A stretch of 64,000 nt of DNA from Ga0077555 sp050187415 (GCA_050187415.1 JBFWXN010000003.1:62001-126000), one strand, 5' to 3'. Shown: positions 16,795 through 25,720, numbered from the stretch's first letter. Notes: generated by a model not told the origin, from the sequence alone. A program made the numbers and translations.

Positions 16795-17538
16795 ATGACG
16801 GAACAGCTAAAGGACGCAAAGCTTTACCGCATGGTGACAGATGCTCACGTCTGCCCGTTCGGTCTGAAGTCACTCGACCTTTTGGAGCGCGAGGGCTTTA
16901 CTGTCGACGATCACAAACTGCGATCACGCGAAGAGACTGACGAGTTCAAGAGCAGGCATAATGTCAAGACAACGCCGCAGACGTTCATCGACGACCAGAG
17001 AATCGGTGGCTACGACGATCTGCGCCGCTATTTCGGTCGATCGGTCAGTGATCCCAAGGACGTAACCTATTGGCCTGTTGTCGCCGTTTTTGCGATGGCG
17101 CTGATGATGGCGCTGGCTGCGAGCTATGCCGCATTCGGCTCGATCTGGACCGTGCGCGCCGCGGAATGGTTCATTGCGATGTCGATGTCCATTCTCGCCA
17201 TCCTGAAACTGCGCGATGTCGAGGGCTTCTCCAACATGTTTCTCGGCTACGACCTGCTCGCGCAGAGATGGGTTCCCTATGCCTACATCTACCCGTTCGG
17301 CGAGGCTCTGGCCGGCATCCTGATGATTGCGGGCGCTCTCATGTGGATCGCCATCCCGGTCGCCCTCGTCATCGGCACGATCGGGGCGGTGTCGGTGTTC
17401 AAAGCCGTCTACGTTGACCGGCGAGAGCTGAAATGCGCCTGCGTCGGCGGCGATAGCAACGTGCCGCTCGGGTTCATATCTCTCACCGAAAACCTGATGA
17501 TGATCGCGATGGCGGTCTGGATGCTCGTAAAAGCATAA
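16795..17538 (+). CDS. Glutaredoxin-MauE/DoxX fusion membrane protein
   Basis: 247 residues. Residues 9-80 are a glutaredoxin-like fold with a single active-site Cys (VCPFG, Cys20) and a cis-proline segment (TTPQTF). The rest has four membrane helices of the MauE type with the signature CACVGGDSNVPLGF. Such proteins are thought to move reducing equivalents across the membrane. Following csoR, it suggests thiol/disulfide management under copper stress, which is inference. Starts 24 bases after csoR. Confidence 0.85.
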   Translation: MTEQLKDAKLYRMVTDAHVCPFGLKSLDLLEREGFTVDDHKLRSREETDEFKSRHNVKTTPQTFIDDQRIGGYDDLRRYFGRSVSDPKDVTYWPVVAVFAMALMMALAASYAAFGSIWTVRAAEWFIAMSMSILAILKLRDVEGFSNMFLGYDLLAQRWVPYAYIYPFGEALAGILMIAGALMWIAIPVALVIGTIGAVSVFKAVYVDRRELKCACVGGDSNVPLGFISLTENLMMIAMAVWMLVKA

Positions 17539-17553
17539 TGTTTGGAGGCAACG

Positions 17554-18051
17554 ATGTCTTATGGCCGCTTTACTGCAATGATTGCCACGTCGACCGTGGT
17601 GATGTTCGGGCTGATGTATCTCAATACCTACGCGCTCGACCACGCGACCTTCAGCCAGACGCGGACGTGGATGGCTGTGCTCATGGGCGCGGTCATGGCC
17701 GTGATCATGATGGGGTTCATGTGGTCCATGTATAAGGATAAGCGGCTCAACGCCGCGCTCATTGGCGCAAGTGTCATTGTGTTCGCGGTTTCGCTGTGGC
17801 TCGTGCGCAGCCAGGAGACCGTCTACGACGTGAGCTATATGCGAGCCATGATCCCGCATCACTCCATCGCCATCATGACCAGTGAGCGCGCTCACATTAG
17901 AGATCCGCGCGTGAGGAAGCTGGCTGACGGGATCATCGAAGCGCAGGTGCGCGAGATCAAGGAGATGAAGCAGCTGATCGCCGAGCTCGAAGCCAAGCCG
18001 GTACCCGACAATGCTCGTGACATTCCCCCCGTCCAGCCGAAGGGCAAGTAG
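17554..18051 (+). CDS. DUF305 family membrane protein
   Basis: 165 residues. Three membrane helices in the first ~85 residues, followed by a DUF305 helical region with MRAMIPHHSIAIMTSERAHI and RVRKLADGIIEAQVREIKEM. The His-His and Met residues are the family hallmark and are often found near copper-handling genes. The start at 17554 is fixed by GGAGG five bases upstream. 15 bases downstream of the glutaredoxin-MauE gene, hence probably the same transcript. Confidence 0.87.
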   Translation: MSYGRFTAMIATSTVVMFGLMYLNTYALDHATFSQTRTWMAVLMGAVMAVIMMGFMWSMYKDKRLNAALIGASVIVFAVSLWLVRSQETVYDVSYMRAMIPHHSIAIMTSERAHIRDPRVRKLADGIIEAQVREIKEMKQLIAELEAKPVPDNARDIPPVQPKGK

Positions 18052-18469
18052 CACCTCGCGGATGGGGCGCATCCTTCATAGTCCGCTTCCCCGGTAGGCC
18101 GAAAAGCTCATCGACTTGTAACGGGAGCGGCGCACCACGAGCCCGAGTTCGAGACCGTCGGTCACTCTGTTTGGGATTACTTGACGACGTTGCATGGGGA
18201 GCAGCCGACGTCGTGCCCAAGTTGGTGGCACCGGCCGATCCGGGGGCGCAGTCGGCAGGCCATATCAGGATCGGTAATGTCGGTGGATGGGGTGTTGCGA
18301 CGGCGTGTTGATGCTGATCTCTGACCGAACATCACAGGTGACCAGAGTTGCTTCCTCTGCTCAGGCATCGTCGGCGCCGTGTCGAGCAACGTTTGTGGAC
18401 GCCCGACCGGACGGCATCCATACAAAGCAGGGCGAGCGGGTAGGCAGTGGACATAGTTGGCGTCCCTCT
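18052..18469. other. Stretch without a recognisable gene
   Basis: About 420 bases between the DUF305 gene and the cytochrome remnant. Open frames exist on both strands, but none resembles a family I know. It could contain the degraded 3' half of the cytochrome c gene, whose frame runs on to 18332 without family-like sequence. Confidence 0.4.
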
Positions 18470-18745
18470 CCAATGCGACTTCGCCGACTTGGCGTCCGGA
18501 AAGCCGCCGCGCATGAAGGCGATGATCTTCCAGATCTGGTCGCGTTTCAGCGTGTCCTTGAATGCTGGCATTCCTGTGCCGAACGGCTTGCCGCCCTCGG
18601 AGATCGACCACAGCAGATACTCGTCAGCGGCAAAAGGGCGCTGAATGAGATAGGCGAGGAGCGCAGGTGACGGTGTCAACGACTTGCCCGCCTCTCCATC
18701 GCCCATGCCGGTTTTGCCGTGGCAAGCAGCGTCGATGAGGGCCAA
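18470..18745 (-). pseudogene. Cytochrome c (class I) remnant lacking the start and one haem Cys
   Basis: The minus frame reads AACHGKTGMGDGEAGKSLTP, PALLAYLIQRPFAADEYLLW and then GTGMPAFKDTLKRDQIWKII and AFMRGGFP. This is a small c-type cytochrome with the axial Met (GTGMPAF). The haem site should be CxxCH but reads DAACH, and the signal peptide and preceding residues are missing because the LysR gene ends 12 bases away. After about 18500 the frame loses family character. Not functional as encoded. Confidence 0.7.
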
Positions 18746-18756
18746 GAGCTGACGTG

Positions 18757-19677
18757 TTAGTCGCGTTGACGGTCGGCCGCCCTGACGTCACCCATCAGAT
18801 ACGGGCGCAGGCGACCAACCTCGGCAGCTATGAAGTCGCAGAATGCGCGTACACGCGCAGTGCGGCGCAGATCGGAATGCACCACGAGATAAATTCTCGA
18901 TCCCATCTCGGGTACGGGCGCGAGAACCGCTTCGAGGCCCTCCTCCGACCCACCGAGCATCATCGGCAATGGTGCTAATCCTGCTCCCGATTTCACAAAT
19001 GCAAGCACGCCGAGCATTGAATTGCCGCGGGCTGCGATCCTGGCCCGAGGGGCGGTTTGTCGAAGCCACTTAGCTGCTTGATTATCGGCCATCTCACCGG
19101 CGAACTCGATGACGGCATGATTGTCGAGCTCCTCATACCGGCTCGGCCGGCCATGGCGCTCTATATACGACCGGCTCGCATAAACACCCCAGGCCGAGTC
19201 TGCGATCTTGCGTGCTATTAGCGATCCGTCCCCCGGCTCGTGCATGCGCACTGCGACTTCGGCCTCCCCCCTCGAAAGGTCAAGGCGGCGATCGGTCATT
19301 ATGAGATCGACGTGCAATTGGGAATACTTTACCTGAAACGCCTCGATCATCGGTGCCAGAAGGCGGGATGCCATGCCCTCGGGGCAGGTCACCCTGAGCG
19401 TGCCGCTGAGATCCGTACCTCCTGACATCACTTGTCGCTGGAACGCCGCGACGGAACGCTCGACCGTCTCGGCATAGGGCAGCAGCGCGCTTCCGAACTC
19501 AGTGAGCCGATAGCCGGTGGGGTGATGTTCGACAAGCTTTCGTCCGGTGCTTTCCTCGAGCGCGGTAAGACGTCGTGTGACTGTGGGCTGGCTGACACCA
19601 AGGTCCTTGGCCGCCGCAAGCGTGCTGCCCTGTCGCGCGATCGCGAGAAAGTAACGCAAATCGTTCCAGTCGAACAT
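18757..19677 (-). CDS. LysR-type transcriptional regulator
   Basis: 306 residues. N-terminal winged helix-turn-helix (FDWNDLRYFLAIARQGSTLA, then LGVSQPTVTRRLTALEEST), then a two-lobed effector domain (SGTLRVTCPEGMASRLLAPM). It is divergent from two cupin genes. An inverted repeat lying 18 bases upstream of its ATG is the likely binding site, suggesting that it controls itself and the cupins. Effector unknown. Its 3' end abuts a cytochrome c remnant. Confidence 0.92.
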   Translation of the reverse strand: MFDWNDLRYFLAIARQGSTLAAAKDLGVSQPTVTRRLTALEESTGRKLVEHHPTGYRLTEFGSALLPYAETVERSVAAFQRQVMSGGTDLSGTLRVTCPEGMASRLLAPMIEAFQVKYSQLHVDLIMTDRRLDLSRGEAEVAVRMHEPGDGSLIARKIADSAWGVYASRSYIERHGRPSRYEELDNHAVIEFAGEMADNQAAKWLRQTAPRARIAARGNSMLGVLAFVKSGAGLAPLPMMLGGSEEGLEAVLAPVPEMGSRIYLVVHSDLRRTARVRAFCDFIAAEVGRLRPYLMGDVRAADRQRD

Positions 19678-19694
19678 GCGTCAGGCCTAACACT

Positions 19695-19715
19695 TTTGTC
19701 GAACAACACGACAAA
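19695..19715. promoter_or_regulatory. Likely LysR operator in the LysR-cupin divergent region
   Basis: A perfect inverted repeat, TTTGTCG-N7-CGACAAA. It lies in the only intergenic space between the LysR gene and the cupin genes and includes a T-N11-A frame, as LysR boxes do. Observed directly; its function is inferred. Confidence 0.65.
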
Positions 19716-19861
19716 CTCGTGGCTGCCGGATGCCCCCGCCCGGATGCTACCGACAGGACACGGTTGTTTATCCGGAACAGCCGTTTCAATCGAAAGTCTA
19801 GCACATGGAAAAGCAAGACGCTTATCAGTCGAAGACTATCGCCTCGGAGAGGACACCAGCC

Positions 19862-20419
19862 ATGGCCCTCATGAACCGGCGAGGCATGCTCAGTTCGGCT
19901 ATCGCCGTGTCCGCCGCGGCCACGCTGGCACCGCTTGATGGCGCGTCCGCAGAAACAGCAGCACACGGACTGCTAATCAATCCCGCCGACGAGACCATCC
20001 GCCTTGGCCCGCTCGCGGTGCGCTTCCTGGTCACCGGAGACAATTCGAGCGGCAGCGTTGCTGCATTCGAAGTGATGGTGCCGGCGAAGCAGCGTTTGGC
20101 AGCCCCACCCCACAGCCACGATCACTATGAGGAGACGATCTATGGCGTAAGCGGCGTGCTGACCTGGACCGTCGACGGCAGCAAGTTCGACGTCGGACCG
20201 GGGCAGACACTGTGCATCCCCCGCGGCGCGGTGCATCGGTTCGACAACAACGGCGATACGGATGTGCGAGCGCTGTGCGTGCTCACGCCAGCTGCCATCG
20301 GCCCGGCATTTTTCCGTGAGTCGTCAGAGGTGATCAACGCGGCTGCTGGCGGGCCGCCCGATGTCGCGAAGATGATTGCAATCATGAAGCGGCACGGCAT
20401 CACGCCGGCGCGGCCGTGA
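19862..20419 (+). CDS. Exported cupin-domain protein
   Basis: 185 residues from the chosen start. The leader MNRRGMLSSAIAVSAAATLA with a twin arginine, ending near GASA, looks like a Tat-type signal peptide. The single cupin barrel has HSHDHYEETIYGVSG and a second motif, GPGQTLCIPRGAVHRF. The His/His/Glu/His residues would bind a metal. The reaction is unknown; such cupins include quercetinase-like and isomerase-like proteins. An in-frame start at 19805 would bury the signal, so 19862 (GGAGAGG about 10 bases upstream) is preferred. Divergent from the LysR gene. Confidence 0.83.
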   Translation: MALMNRRGMLSSAIAVSAAATLAPLDGASAETAAHGLLINPADETIRLGPLAVRFLVTGDNSSGSVAAFEVMVPAKQRLAAPPHSHDHYEETIYGVSGVLTWTVDGSKFDVGPGQTLCIPRGAVHRFDNNGDTDVRALCVLTPAAIGPAFFRESSEVINAAAGGPPDVAKMIAIMKRHGITPARP

Positions 20420-20509
20420 GCGCAATAATGTCCTTATGGCATCGAGCTGAGGCGATGGACGAGTGTGGCTCGGTTCGATCCCTAACAAATTTCGCAAAGG
20501 ACGACCGCG

Positions 20510-20890
20510 ATGTTCCGTGTTCTGAAACCAAGCGATCAACGCAAGGGCGCAATCGCCGATGTGGAATTCGAAGGCGAGCCATACGATGCTGGCGTTTCCT
20601 TCTTCATCGGCAACGCCCAGCCGGGCAAAGGCCCACCGCTTCACCAGCATCCCTATGCAGAAGTTTGCGTTGTCCGCTCTGGCCAGGTGGCAATGACCGC
20701 GGATGGACAAGAGGTTATCGCCCGTGCCGGCGATATCGCCGTCATCGGACCGCGAACGCCGCATAAGTTCGTCGCCATCGGTGACGAGCGGCTCGACATG
20801 GTATGCATTCACGCAACCGGCCGCTTCATCATCGAATGGCTGGGCATAACCGGTGTCGAGCAAACGGAGGCAAGCACCTTGTGGAGATAG
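20510..20890 (+). CDS. Small cytoplasmic cupin-domain protein
   Basis: 126 residues, a single cupin domain: HQHPYAEVCVVRSGQVAMTA, then ARAGDIAVIGPRTPHKF. The metal ligands appear as His, His, Glu and His. AAGGACG precedes the ATG. It follows the exported cupin by 90 bases and may be cotranscribed under LysR control. Substrate cannot be told. Confidence 0.85.
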   Translation: MFRVLKPSDQRKGAIADVEFEGEPYDAGVSFFIGNAQPGKGPPLHQHPYAEVCVVRSGQVAMTADGQEVIARAGDIAVIGPRTPHKFVAIGDERLDMVCIHATGRFIIEWLGITGVEQTEASTLWR

Positions 20891-21402
20891 CGCTATCGGA
20901 CCTTTTTATTACGCCCGCTAGCAATCTCATCCTTATGTCACCGCTCCTTGCCGCGTGATCTGCGGATGGGCATAAGCAGCCGATTTTGTACCAATGCGTG
21001 CTCAGCGTGGCGGTCTTCCTCGTCGCGAAAATCGCAACGGTGCATCACGTCCGATAGGAATTTCCGATATCGGCGACCGCTTTCGATGCTGTCGCGTCGC
21101 TTGACAGTCAGCCCTCAGATCGTGCGTTTTGACCCAAAGCACACATCGTGCCGGGCTCAACACATGGTTTGAAAAGGGTGCCCGAGATCGGGGCCAATCG
21201 CTGTGTACGATGCAGCAAATAGCTGGTGATCAGTGGCTTGACGTATGCGCCGGCTTCACACGGCGGGCCCCTTCCTCTGTCGTTTGGGCCGGCGGACTTG
21301 ACACCCATCAACGCTCCAGACCCGTTTCCCACCTAGCGAGAACGTAGTCGACTGCTGCTTGGCCCGGGCCAGAGCGGCGCCCCATCGGGTGGAGTCATTA
21401 CG
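20891..21402. other. 512-base stretch without a gene
   Basis: No frame here resembles a protein family. Around 21117-21145 a broken palindrome (GTGCG, TTTTGACCCAAA, GCACAC) resembles the imperfect repeats scattered through rhizobial intergenic DNA. The DNA before the DUF3300 gene should contain its promoter, but I see no convincing consensus. Confidence 0.4.
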
Positions 21403-22722
21403 ATGGCAGGGTTTCTGTCGCGGTATCCGCGAATTAGGGTGTTGGTAGTCCTGGCCGTTCAGTTGGCCTTTCTCCAGGCTGTTATCGTGCCAGCCTACGC
21501 GCAGCAGCCGGGTGTTCCCGAGGCCCCTCCAGAGCGCGTCTACAGTATGCGCGAGCTTGAGCGGCTCGTCGCACCGATCGCACTCTATCCCGACGACCTG
21601 CTGACGCATGTTTTGATGGCGGCTACTTATCCGCTGGATGTCGTGCTCGCCGAGCGGTGGCGGTCGCACAACCGGAGTCTCAAGGGCCGAGATCTGGAGG
21701 AGGATCTGCAAGATCAGCTATGGGACGCCAGCGTGAAGGCGCTGACGGCGTTCCCGCAGGTGCTCACCATGATGAGCGAAAAGCTTGAATGGACGCAGGA
21801 ACTAGGTGAGGCCTTCATTGCTCAACCGGACGACGTTTTTGCGGCGGTGCAGGCACTGCGTGCACGGGCCGATGCCAGCGGCACCCTCAAGTCGGTCGAT
21901 AAAATCAAAGTCCGGCGCGAGGTGGAGGGACCGCAGACGATCTACATCATCGAGCCCTACGAGCCGACGGTCATTTATGTCCCGGTTTACGATCCGCTCG
22001 TGGTCTACGGCGTGTGGCCATATCCCGACTATCCGCCGTATTACTGGTATCCGCGCGCCTGGCGGCCGGGGCCAGCGTTCTGGTTCGGCAGCGCCATCGT
22101 GACCGGCGCCGCGCTGTGGGCCTACTGGGATTGGCGGCAGCGTAGAGTCGTAGTCCGGCCGAAGCTCTACAACACGTTCCTCAAGACGAGGGTGGCTAAC
22201 CCGACGTGGCGCTTCGATCCGGCCGCGCGCAAGGGAATATCGTTCAAAACGCCGATTCTACAGAAGAAATTCGGGCCCATCGCACCTGCAACGAAGACGC
22301 AGCGGCGGCTCCTGGAACAGCGCCTGAAGACATTGCCGAAATCGGGTTTGTTGCCGCCGACAGTCGGCAAGAGACCTGCCGTCAAGACGCCACTGAGCAC
22401 GTCGCCGATCACCAAGACGCCCGTCGCCAAGGGTCTGGTGCCGCCAATCGCGCCGAAGCGGGAGCGCCGGGTTCCGGCCAAGCCACGCGCGTCGAAGAAG
22501 AGCCTCTCGAAGCCTGCACCGAAGTTGCAGCGGAAGTCGTCTGGAGGCGTCCCGCAGTTGAAGAAGTCGGTGCCAAAGAGGCTGTCGGTGCCGAAAGCGT
22601 CCAGTTCATCGCGGGTGCCGCGGGCGCCATCGACCTCGGTTCGCCGGTCGGTGCCGGCGCCGGGTGGCGCGACGGTCAGGAAGACGGCCCCAAAATCTCA
22701 GGTGCTGAAGAAAAAGAACTAA
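21403..22722 (+). CDS. DUF3300 exported protein with a basic, proline-rich tail
   Basis: 439 residues. The N-terminal signal peptide ends at about PAYA-QQPG. DUF3300 occupies roughly 45-260, with LVAPIALYPDDLLTHVLMAA and an aromatic section of the form YPDYPPYYWYPRAW near the middle. The last ~160 residues are repetitive Lys/Pro/Ser/Arg (APKPS- and KKS-like), a probably disordered, very basic tail. Function of the family is unknown. Such tails may bind cell-wall or nucleic-acid polyanions, which is speculation. No obvious operon partner. Confidence 0.85.
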   Translation: MAGFLSRYPRIRVLVVLAVQLAFLQAVIVPAYAQQPGVPEAPPERVYSMRELERLVAPIALYPDDLLTHVLMAATYPLDVVLAERWRSHNRSLKGRDLEEDLQDQLWDASVKALTAFPQVLTMMSEKLEWTQELGEAFIAQPDDVFAAVQALRARADASGTLKSVDKIKVRREVEGPQTIYIIEPYEPTVIYVPVYDPLVVYGVWPYPDYPPYYWYPRAWRPGPAFWFGSAIVTGAALWAYWDWRQRRVVVRPKLYNTFLKTRVANPTWRFDPAARKGISFKTPILQKKFGPIAPATKTQRRLLEQRLKTLPKSGLLPPTVGKRPAVKTPLSTSPITKTPVAKGLVPPIAPKRERRVPAKPRASKKSLSKPAPKLQRKSSGGVPQLKKSVPKRLSVPKASSSSRVPRAPSTSVRRSVPAPGGATVRKTAPKSQVLKKKN

Positions 22723-22860
22723 TGTCATGGTGGCGAAGCCGACTAGGCTCGGCGATCTTCCGGTCAAGCCGCGTCGCCCGGCCCGCAGCGACCCAATAAT
22801 CCAGATCCGCGTAGGCGTGTGGCCTCGCCGAAGCCCCGGCAAATCGGCGTTCTCGTAGCC

Positions 22861-23233
22861 ATGACGCTGGCACCCGACGACCTGCCCGACGATGCCGAGA
22901 CGCTGAAGGCGATGATCCTGGCCGCACGCGCAGAAAATGCGCGTCTCGATGCCGATCGCCAGCGCTTGAAACGCAAGGCTGGTTCTCGCGGCCGAGGTCG
23001 ATCGGCTGACGGCGCAGGCTGCGCGCCTCGACCACATCGTCTCGGTCCTGCGCGTCGCCCAGTTCGGGCCTCCGTCCGAGGGTCGCCTTGAACGTCGTCG
23101 AGTGGACTTTCGGACTGTACCCGATAGCGACCGTCGGCGTGGTCATCCGCAACCGGCGATGCGGTGGACCCGATACCGTCCGTCGTGCCGCGGCGCAACG
23201 TCGAAGAGGGCCAGTCGCAGAGGTGACGGATAA
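22861..23233 (+). pseudogene. IS66-family transposase (TnpC) N-terminal remnant, frameshifted
   Basis: From the ATG at 22861 the frame reads APDDLPDDAETLKAMILAAR and AENARLDADRQRLKR, the leucine-zipper-like start of IS66 TnpC. Near 22978 similarity continues in the +1 frame: VLAAEVDRLTAQAARLDHIV, then SVLRVAQFG, where FGRRSE would be expected. After that it degenerates into unrelated sequence ending at a TGA..TAA region near 23233. The catalytic DDE domain is absent. Terminal inverted repeats were not identified. Confidence 0.7.
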
Positions 23234-23455
23234 TGCGACACCGCTACATTCGATGCAGAATTGGCACGTACTCTCGATCGAGAGCTGCAGAGTGCGGGCA
23301 ACCCGCTGCAGCTACCGGCGGCGGAACCAGCGAACTTATAATGGCTACTATTTCGTCCTGACGCGGCGATCTAGGCCGAGAGTTTATAAGCTCGACAATC
23401 GCCTTGGCAGCCGATTCCGCGCAGGTGCTTTTAGCAGTTGGCGAGTGCGTGGACT

Positions 23456-23761
23456 TCATGACGACCTCCTTTCTGGGGAGGTTGCGACGAGAGACCGGAA
23501 GCAGAAATCAAGCATTGCGCTGAGCGAAGCCGGGCTCTTCCGCAGACGGCTGCGGAGTGCAGCTCCCTCCCAGCAGTCGACCATTAGATTTGCGATCTCG
23601 TTGACGTTGCTGTCGATTGCAATCTCGCCTGCCTGCCGTGCCTCCTCGAGGCAGAGGGCGATGTGATTGCCAATGGCTGAGAAACACTCCTCAATCTTGT
23701 ACCGAAACACGTCGCTGATGCCTGACAATTCCTGACCCAGACCACCGAGCAGACATCCCAT
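23456..23761 (-). pseudogene. TetR-family regulator, C-terminal fragment without its DNA-binding domain
   Basis: 101 residues read as the ligand-binding half of a TetR-type repressor: GCLLGGLGQELSGISDVFRY, IEECFSAIGNHIALCLEEAR and VDCWEGAALRSRLRK. The family normally has about 90 further residues with a helix-turn-helix before this. Here the frame begins at a chance ATG, and the DNA beyond it belongs to other sequence. So the gene is truncated at its 5' end, probably by a rearrangement at about 23765. Confidence 0.7.
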
Positions 23762-23812
23762 GTAGCCCTCGCCTTAATAGGATTTGCGGACCTGCTCGAA
23801 GAAGTGCCGTAC

Positions 23813-24340
23813 ATGAACAAGCTGCCGCCGTTGATCGAGTTGCGGGCCTTCGAGGCTGCCGCCCGCCATCTGAGTTTCAAGCGGGCCGCCGCCGAGTTGG
23901 GCGTGACGCCGACCGCGATCAGCCACCAGATCCGACTGTTGGAGCGCTACTGCGGGTGCTCGCTGTTTCGTCGCCGGCCGCGGCCCCTGTCCCTGACCGG
24001 ACCCGGCGAACGCCTATATCGCATCATTCGCGATGGCATCGCAGCGTTTGCCAATGCGATTGCCGAGGTGAAGCAGGACGCTGGCGCAGCCGCTCTGCGG
24101 ATCACGACCACCAATGCGTTCGCCAGTTGCTGGCTGGTGCCGAAGCTGCCCAGTTGGCTCAAGTCGCTACTCGACGTGCCTGGAGGTGATTGGCACGGAC
24201 ACGGTCCTCGATCTCAAGGGGGGGAGGCCGACGTGGCAATCGGTTATGTCCGAACGGCGCCTCTCGATGGGACCGCAGTTTTCCTGACGCAAGACAAATT
24301 CTACGAGGTTGGAGGCGCTGCGGACGTCGACCGAACGCCG
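23813..24340 (+). pseudogene. GcvA-like LysR regulator, frameshifted and truncated
   Basis: The frame opens with a good LysR helix-turn-helix (LIELRAFEAAARHLSFKRAA, then LGVTPTAISHQIRLLERYCG) and the start of the effector domain (LRITTTNAFASCWLVPKLP). Near 24180 the family sequence jumps to another frame (LEVIGTDTVLDLKGG). It returns at a run of seven G at 24218-24224 (EADVAIGYVRTAPLDG). The rest of the effector domain is missing. The two shifts leave an open frame which by chance runs on, in phase, into mdh. Confidence 0.75.
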
Positions 24341-24727
24341 CTCAATACCGCCCGTGACCGAACTCTGCCGTCGCCGCAGCCCCAAAAACTGTCTGCTCTC
24401 AATTCTATCGCGTTTGGACGACGATGCCACCGCGTTGCAGAGCGTCGCCACACCTGGGGACACTGCCGTGCAGCGTACCTGGGATGCAACATCCGCGACC
24501 TCGACGGATCGAAGTGCCACCCTGCCAGGGACGCCGAACTGATCTGCTGCGCCAAAATGCAGGTCCGGGTAGGGCGCCTCGACAAAGAAACCACCGAAAG
24601 GCCGGCCACCTTGCCGGGTTGCCCAATTCGGGCTAAGCCGACCGTCGGCAATGCGGCGCCTCCCTTGATGGTCCTGTCCGAGCGGCGCCTGTGGTCATCG
24701 ATAGCGCTTCGCACGGAGAAAACCCTA
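24341..24727. other. Stretch between LysR remnant and mdh
   Basis: About 390 bases open in the mdh frame but without family-like sequence. It presumably carries the mdh promoter and the 5' edge of the conserved core region. No obvious -35/-10 pair was seen. Confidence 0.4.
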
Positions 24728-25693
24728 ATGGCACGCACCAAGATCGCCCTCGTGGGCGCCGGCATGATCGGCGGCACGCTCGCCCACCTCGTCGGTCTCA
24801 AGGAGCTCGGCGACGTGGTGCTGTTCGACGTCGCCGAAGGCATGCCCGCCGGCAAGTCGCTCGATATCATGCAAGGCGGCGCGGTCGAGGGCTTCGACTC
24901 GGCCATGAAAGGCACCAGCGCCTACGCCGATATCGAGGGTGCGGACGTGGTCATCGTCACCGCCGGCATTCCGCGCAAGCCCGGCATGAGCCGCGACGAT
25001 CTGCTCGGCATCAATCTCAAGGTGATGGAGCAGGTCGGCGCCGGCATCAAGAAGTATGCTCCCGAGGCCTTCGTCATCTGCATCACCAACCCTCTCGACG
25101 CCATGGTCTGGGCGCTCCAGAAGGCATGCGGCCTGCCGAAGAACAAGGTTGTCGGAATGGCGGGCATTCTCGACACGGGACGTTTCCGTCTGTTCCTGGC
25201 CGAAGAGACCAAGGTCTCCGTCGAGGACGTCGCGGCCTTCGTGCTCGGTGGCCATGGCGACGACATGGTCCCGCTGGTGCGCTATTCGAGCGTCGGCGGC
25301 GTTCCTCTCCCCGACCTCATCAAGATGGGCTGGCTCACCAAGGAGAAGCTCGATCAGATCGTCGATCGGACCCGCAAGGGCGGTGGCGAGATCGTGAGCC
25401 TGCTCAAGACGGGCTCGGCGTTCTACGCGCCCGCATCCTCGGCGATTCAGATGGCTGAAAGCTATCTCAAGGACAAGCGCCGCATCCTGCCGTGCGCGGC
25501 CTACCTCAATGGTGAGTACGGTGTGAAGGGCCTCTACGTCGGAGTGCCGGTGGTCCTCGGCGCCAACGGTGTCGAGCGCATCGTCGAGATCGACCTCAAC
25601 TCGGACGAGCGCCAGATGTTCATGAAGTCGGTCGAAAGCGTGAAGGGCCTCATCGACGCCTGCATCAACATTGCGCCGCAGCTCGGCGCCTGA
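24728..25693 (+). CDS. mdh: Malate dehydrogenase (NAD+)
   Basis: Oxidises malate to oxaloacetate in the TCA cycle. 321 residues, LDH-like alpha-proteobacterial type. NAD-binding MARTKIALVGAGMIGGTLAH, then VTAGIPRKPGMSRDDLL (substrate Arg loop), NPLDAMV and the catalytic His in LGGHGDDMVP. Start: ATG 24728 with GGAGAA upstream. The open frame extends far upstream only because it is fused in phase with a dead LysR gene, so a long start would be an annotation error. Followed by a strong terminator. Confidence 0.97.
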   Translation: MARTKIALVGAGMIGGTLAHLVGLKELGDVVLFDVAEGMPAGKSLDIMQGGAVEGFDSAMKGTSAYADIEGADVVIVTAGIPRKPGMSRDDLLGINLKVMEQVGAGIKKYAPEAFVICITNPLDAMVWALQKACGLPKNKVVGMAGILDTGRFRLFLAEETKVSVEDVAAFVLGGHGDDMVPLVRYSSVGGVPLPDLIKMGWLTKEKLDQIVDRTRKGGGEIVSLLKTGSAFYAPASSAIQMAESYLKDKRRILPCAAYLNGEYGVKGLYVGVPVVLGANGVERIVEIDLNSDERQMFMKSVESVKGLIDACINIAPQLGA

Positions 25694-25720
25694 CGCCGCG
25701 AACGTGGCCGATGCAAGTCG

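Noticed and set aside
16924..18072. A 382-residue His/Asp/Arg-rich minus-strand frame
   Set aside because: Antisense to the glutaredoxin-MauE and DUF305 genes, which have clear families and ribosome sites.
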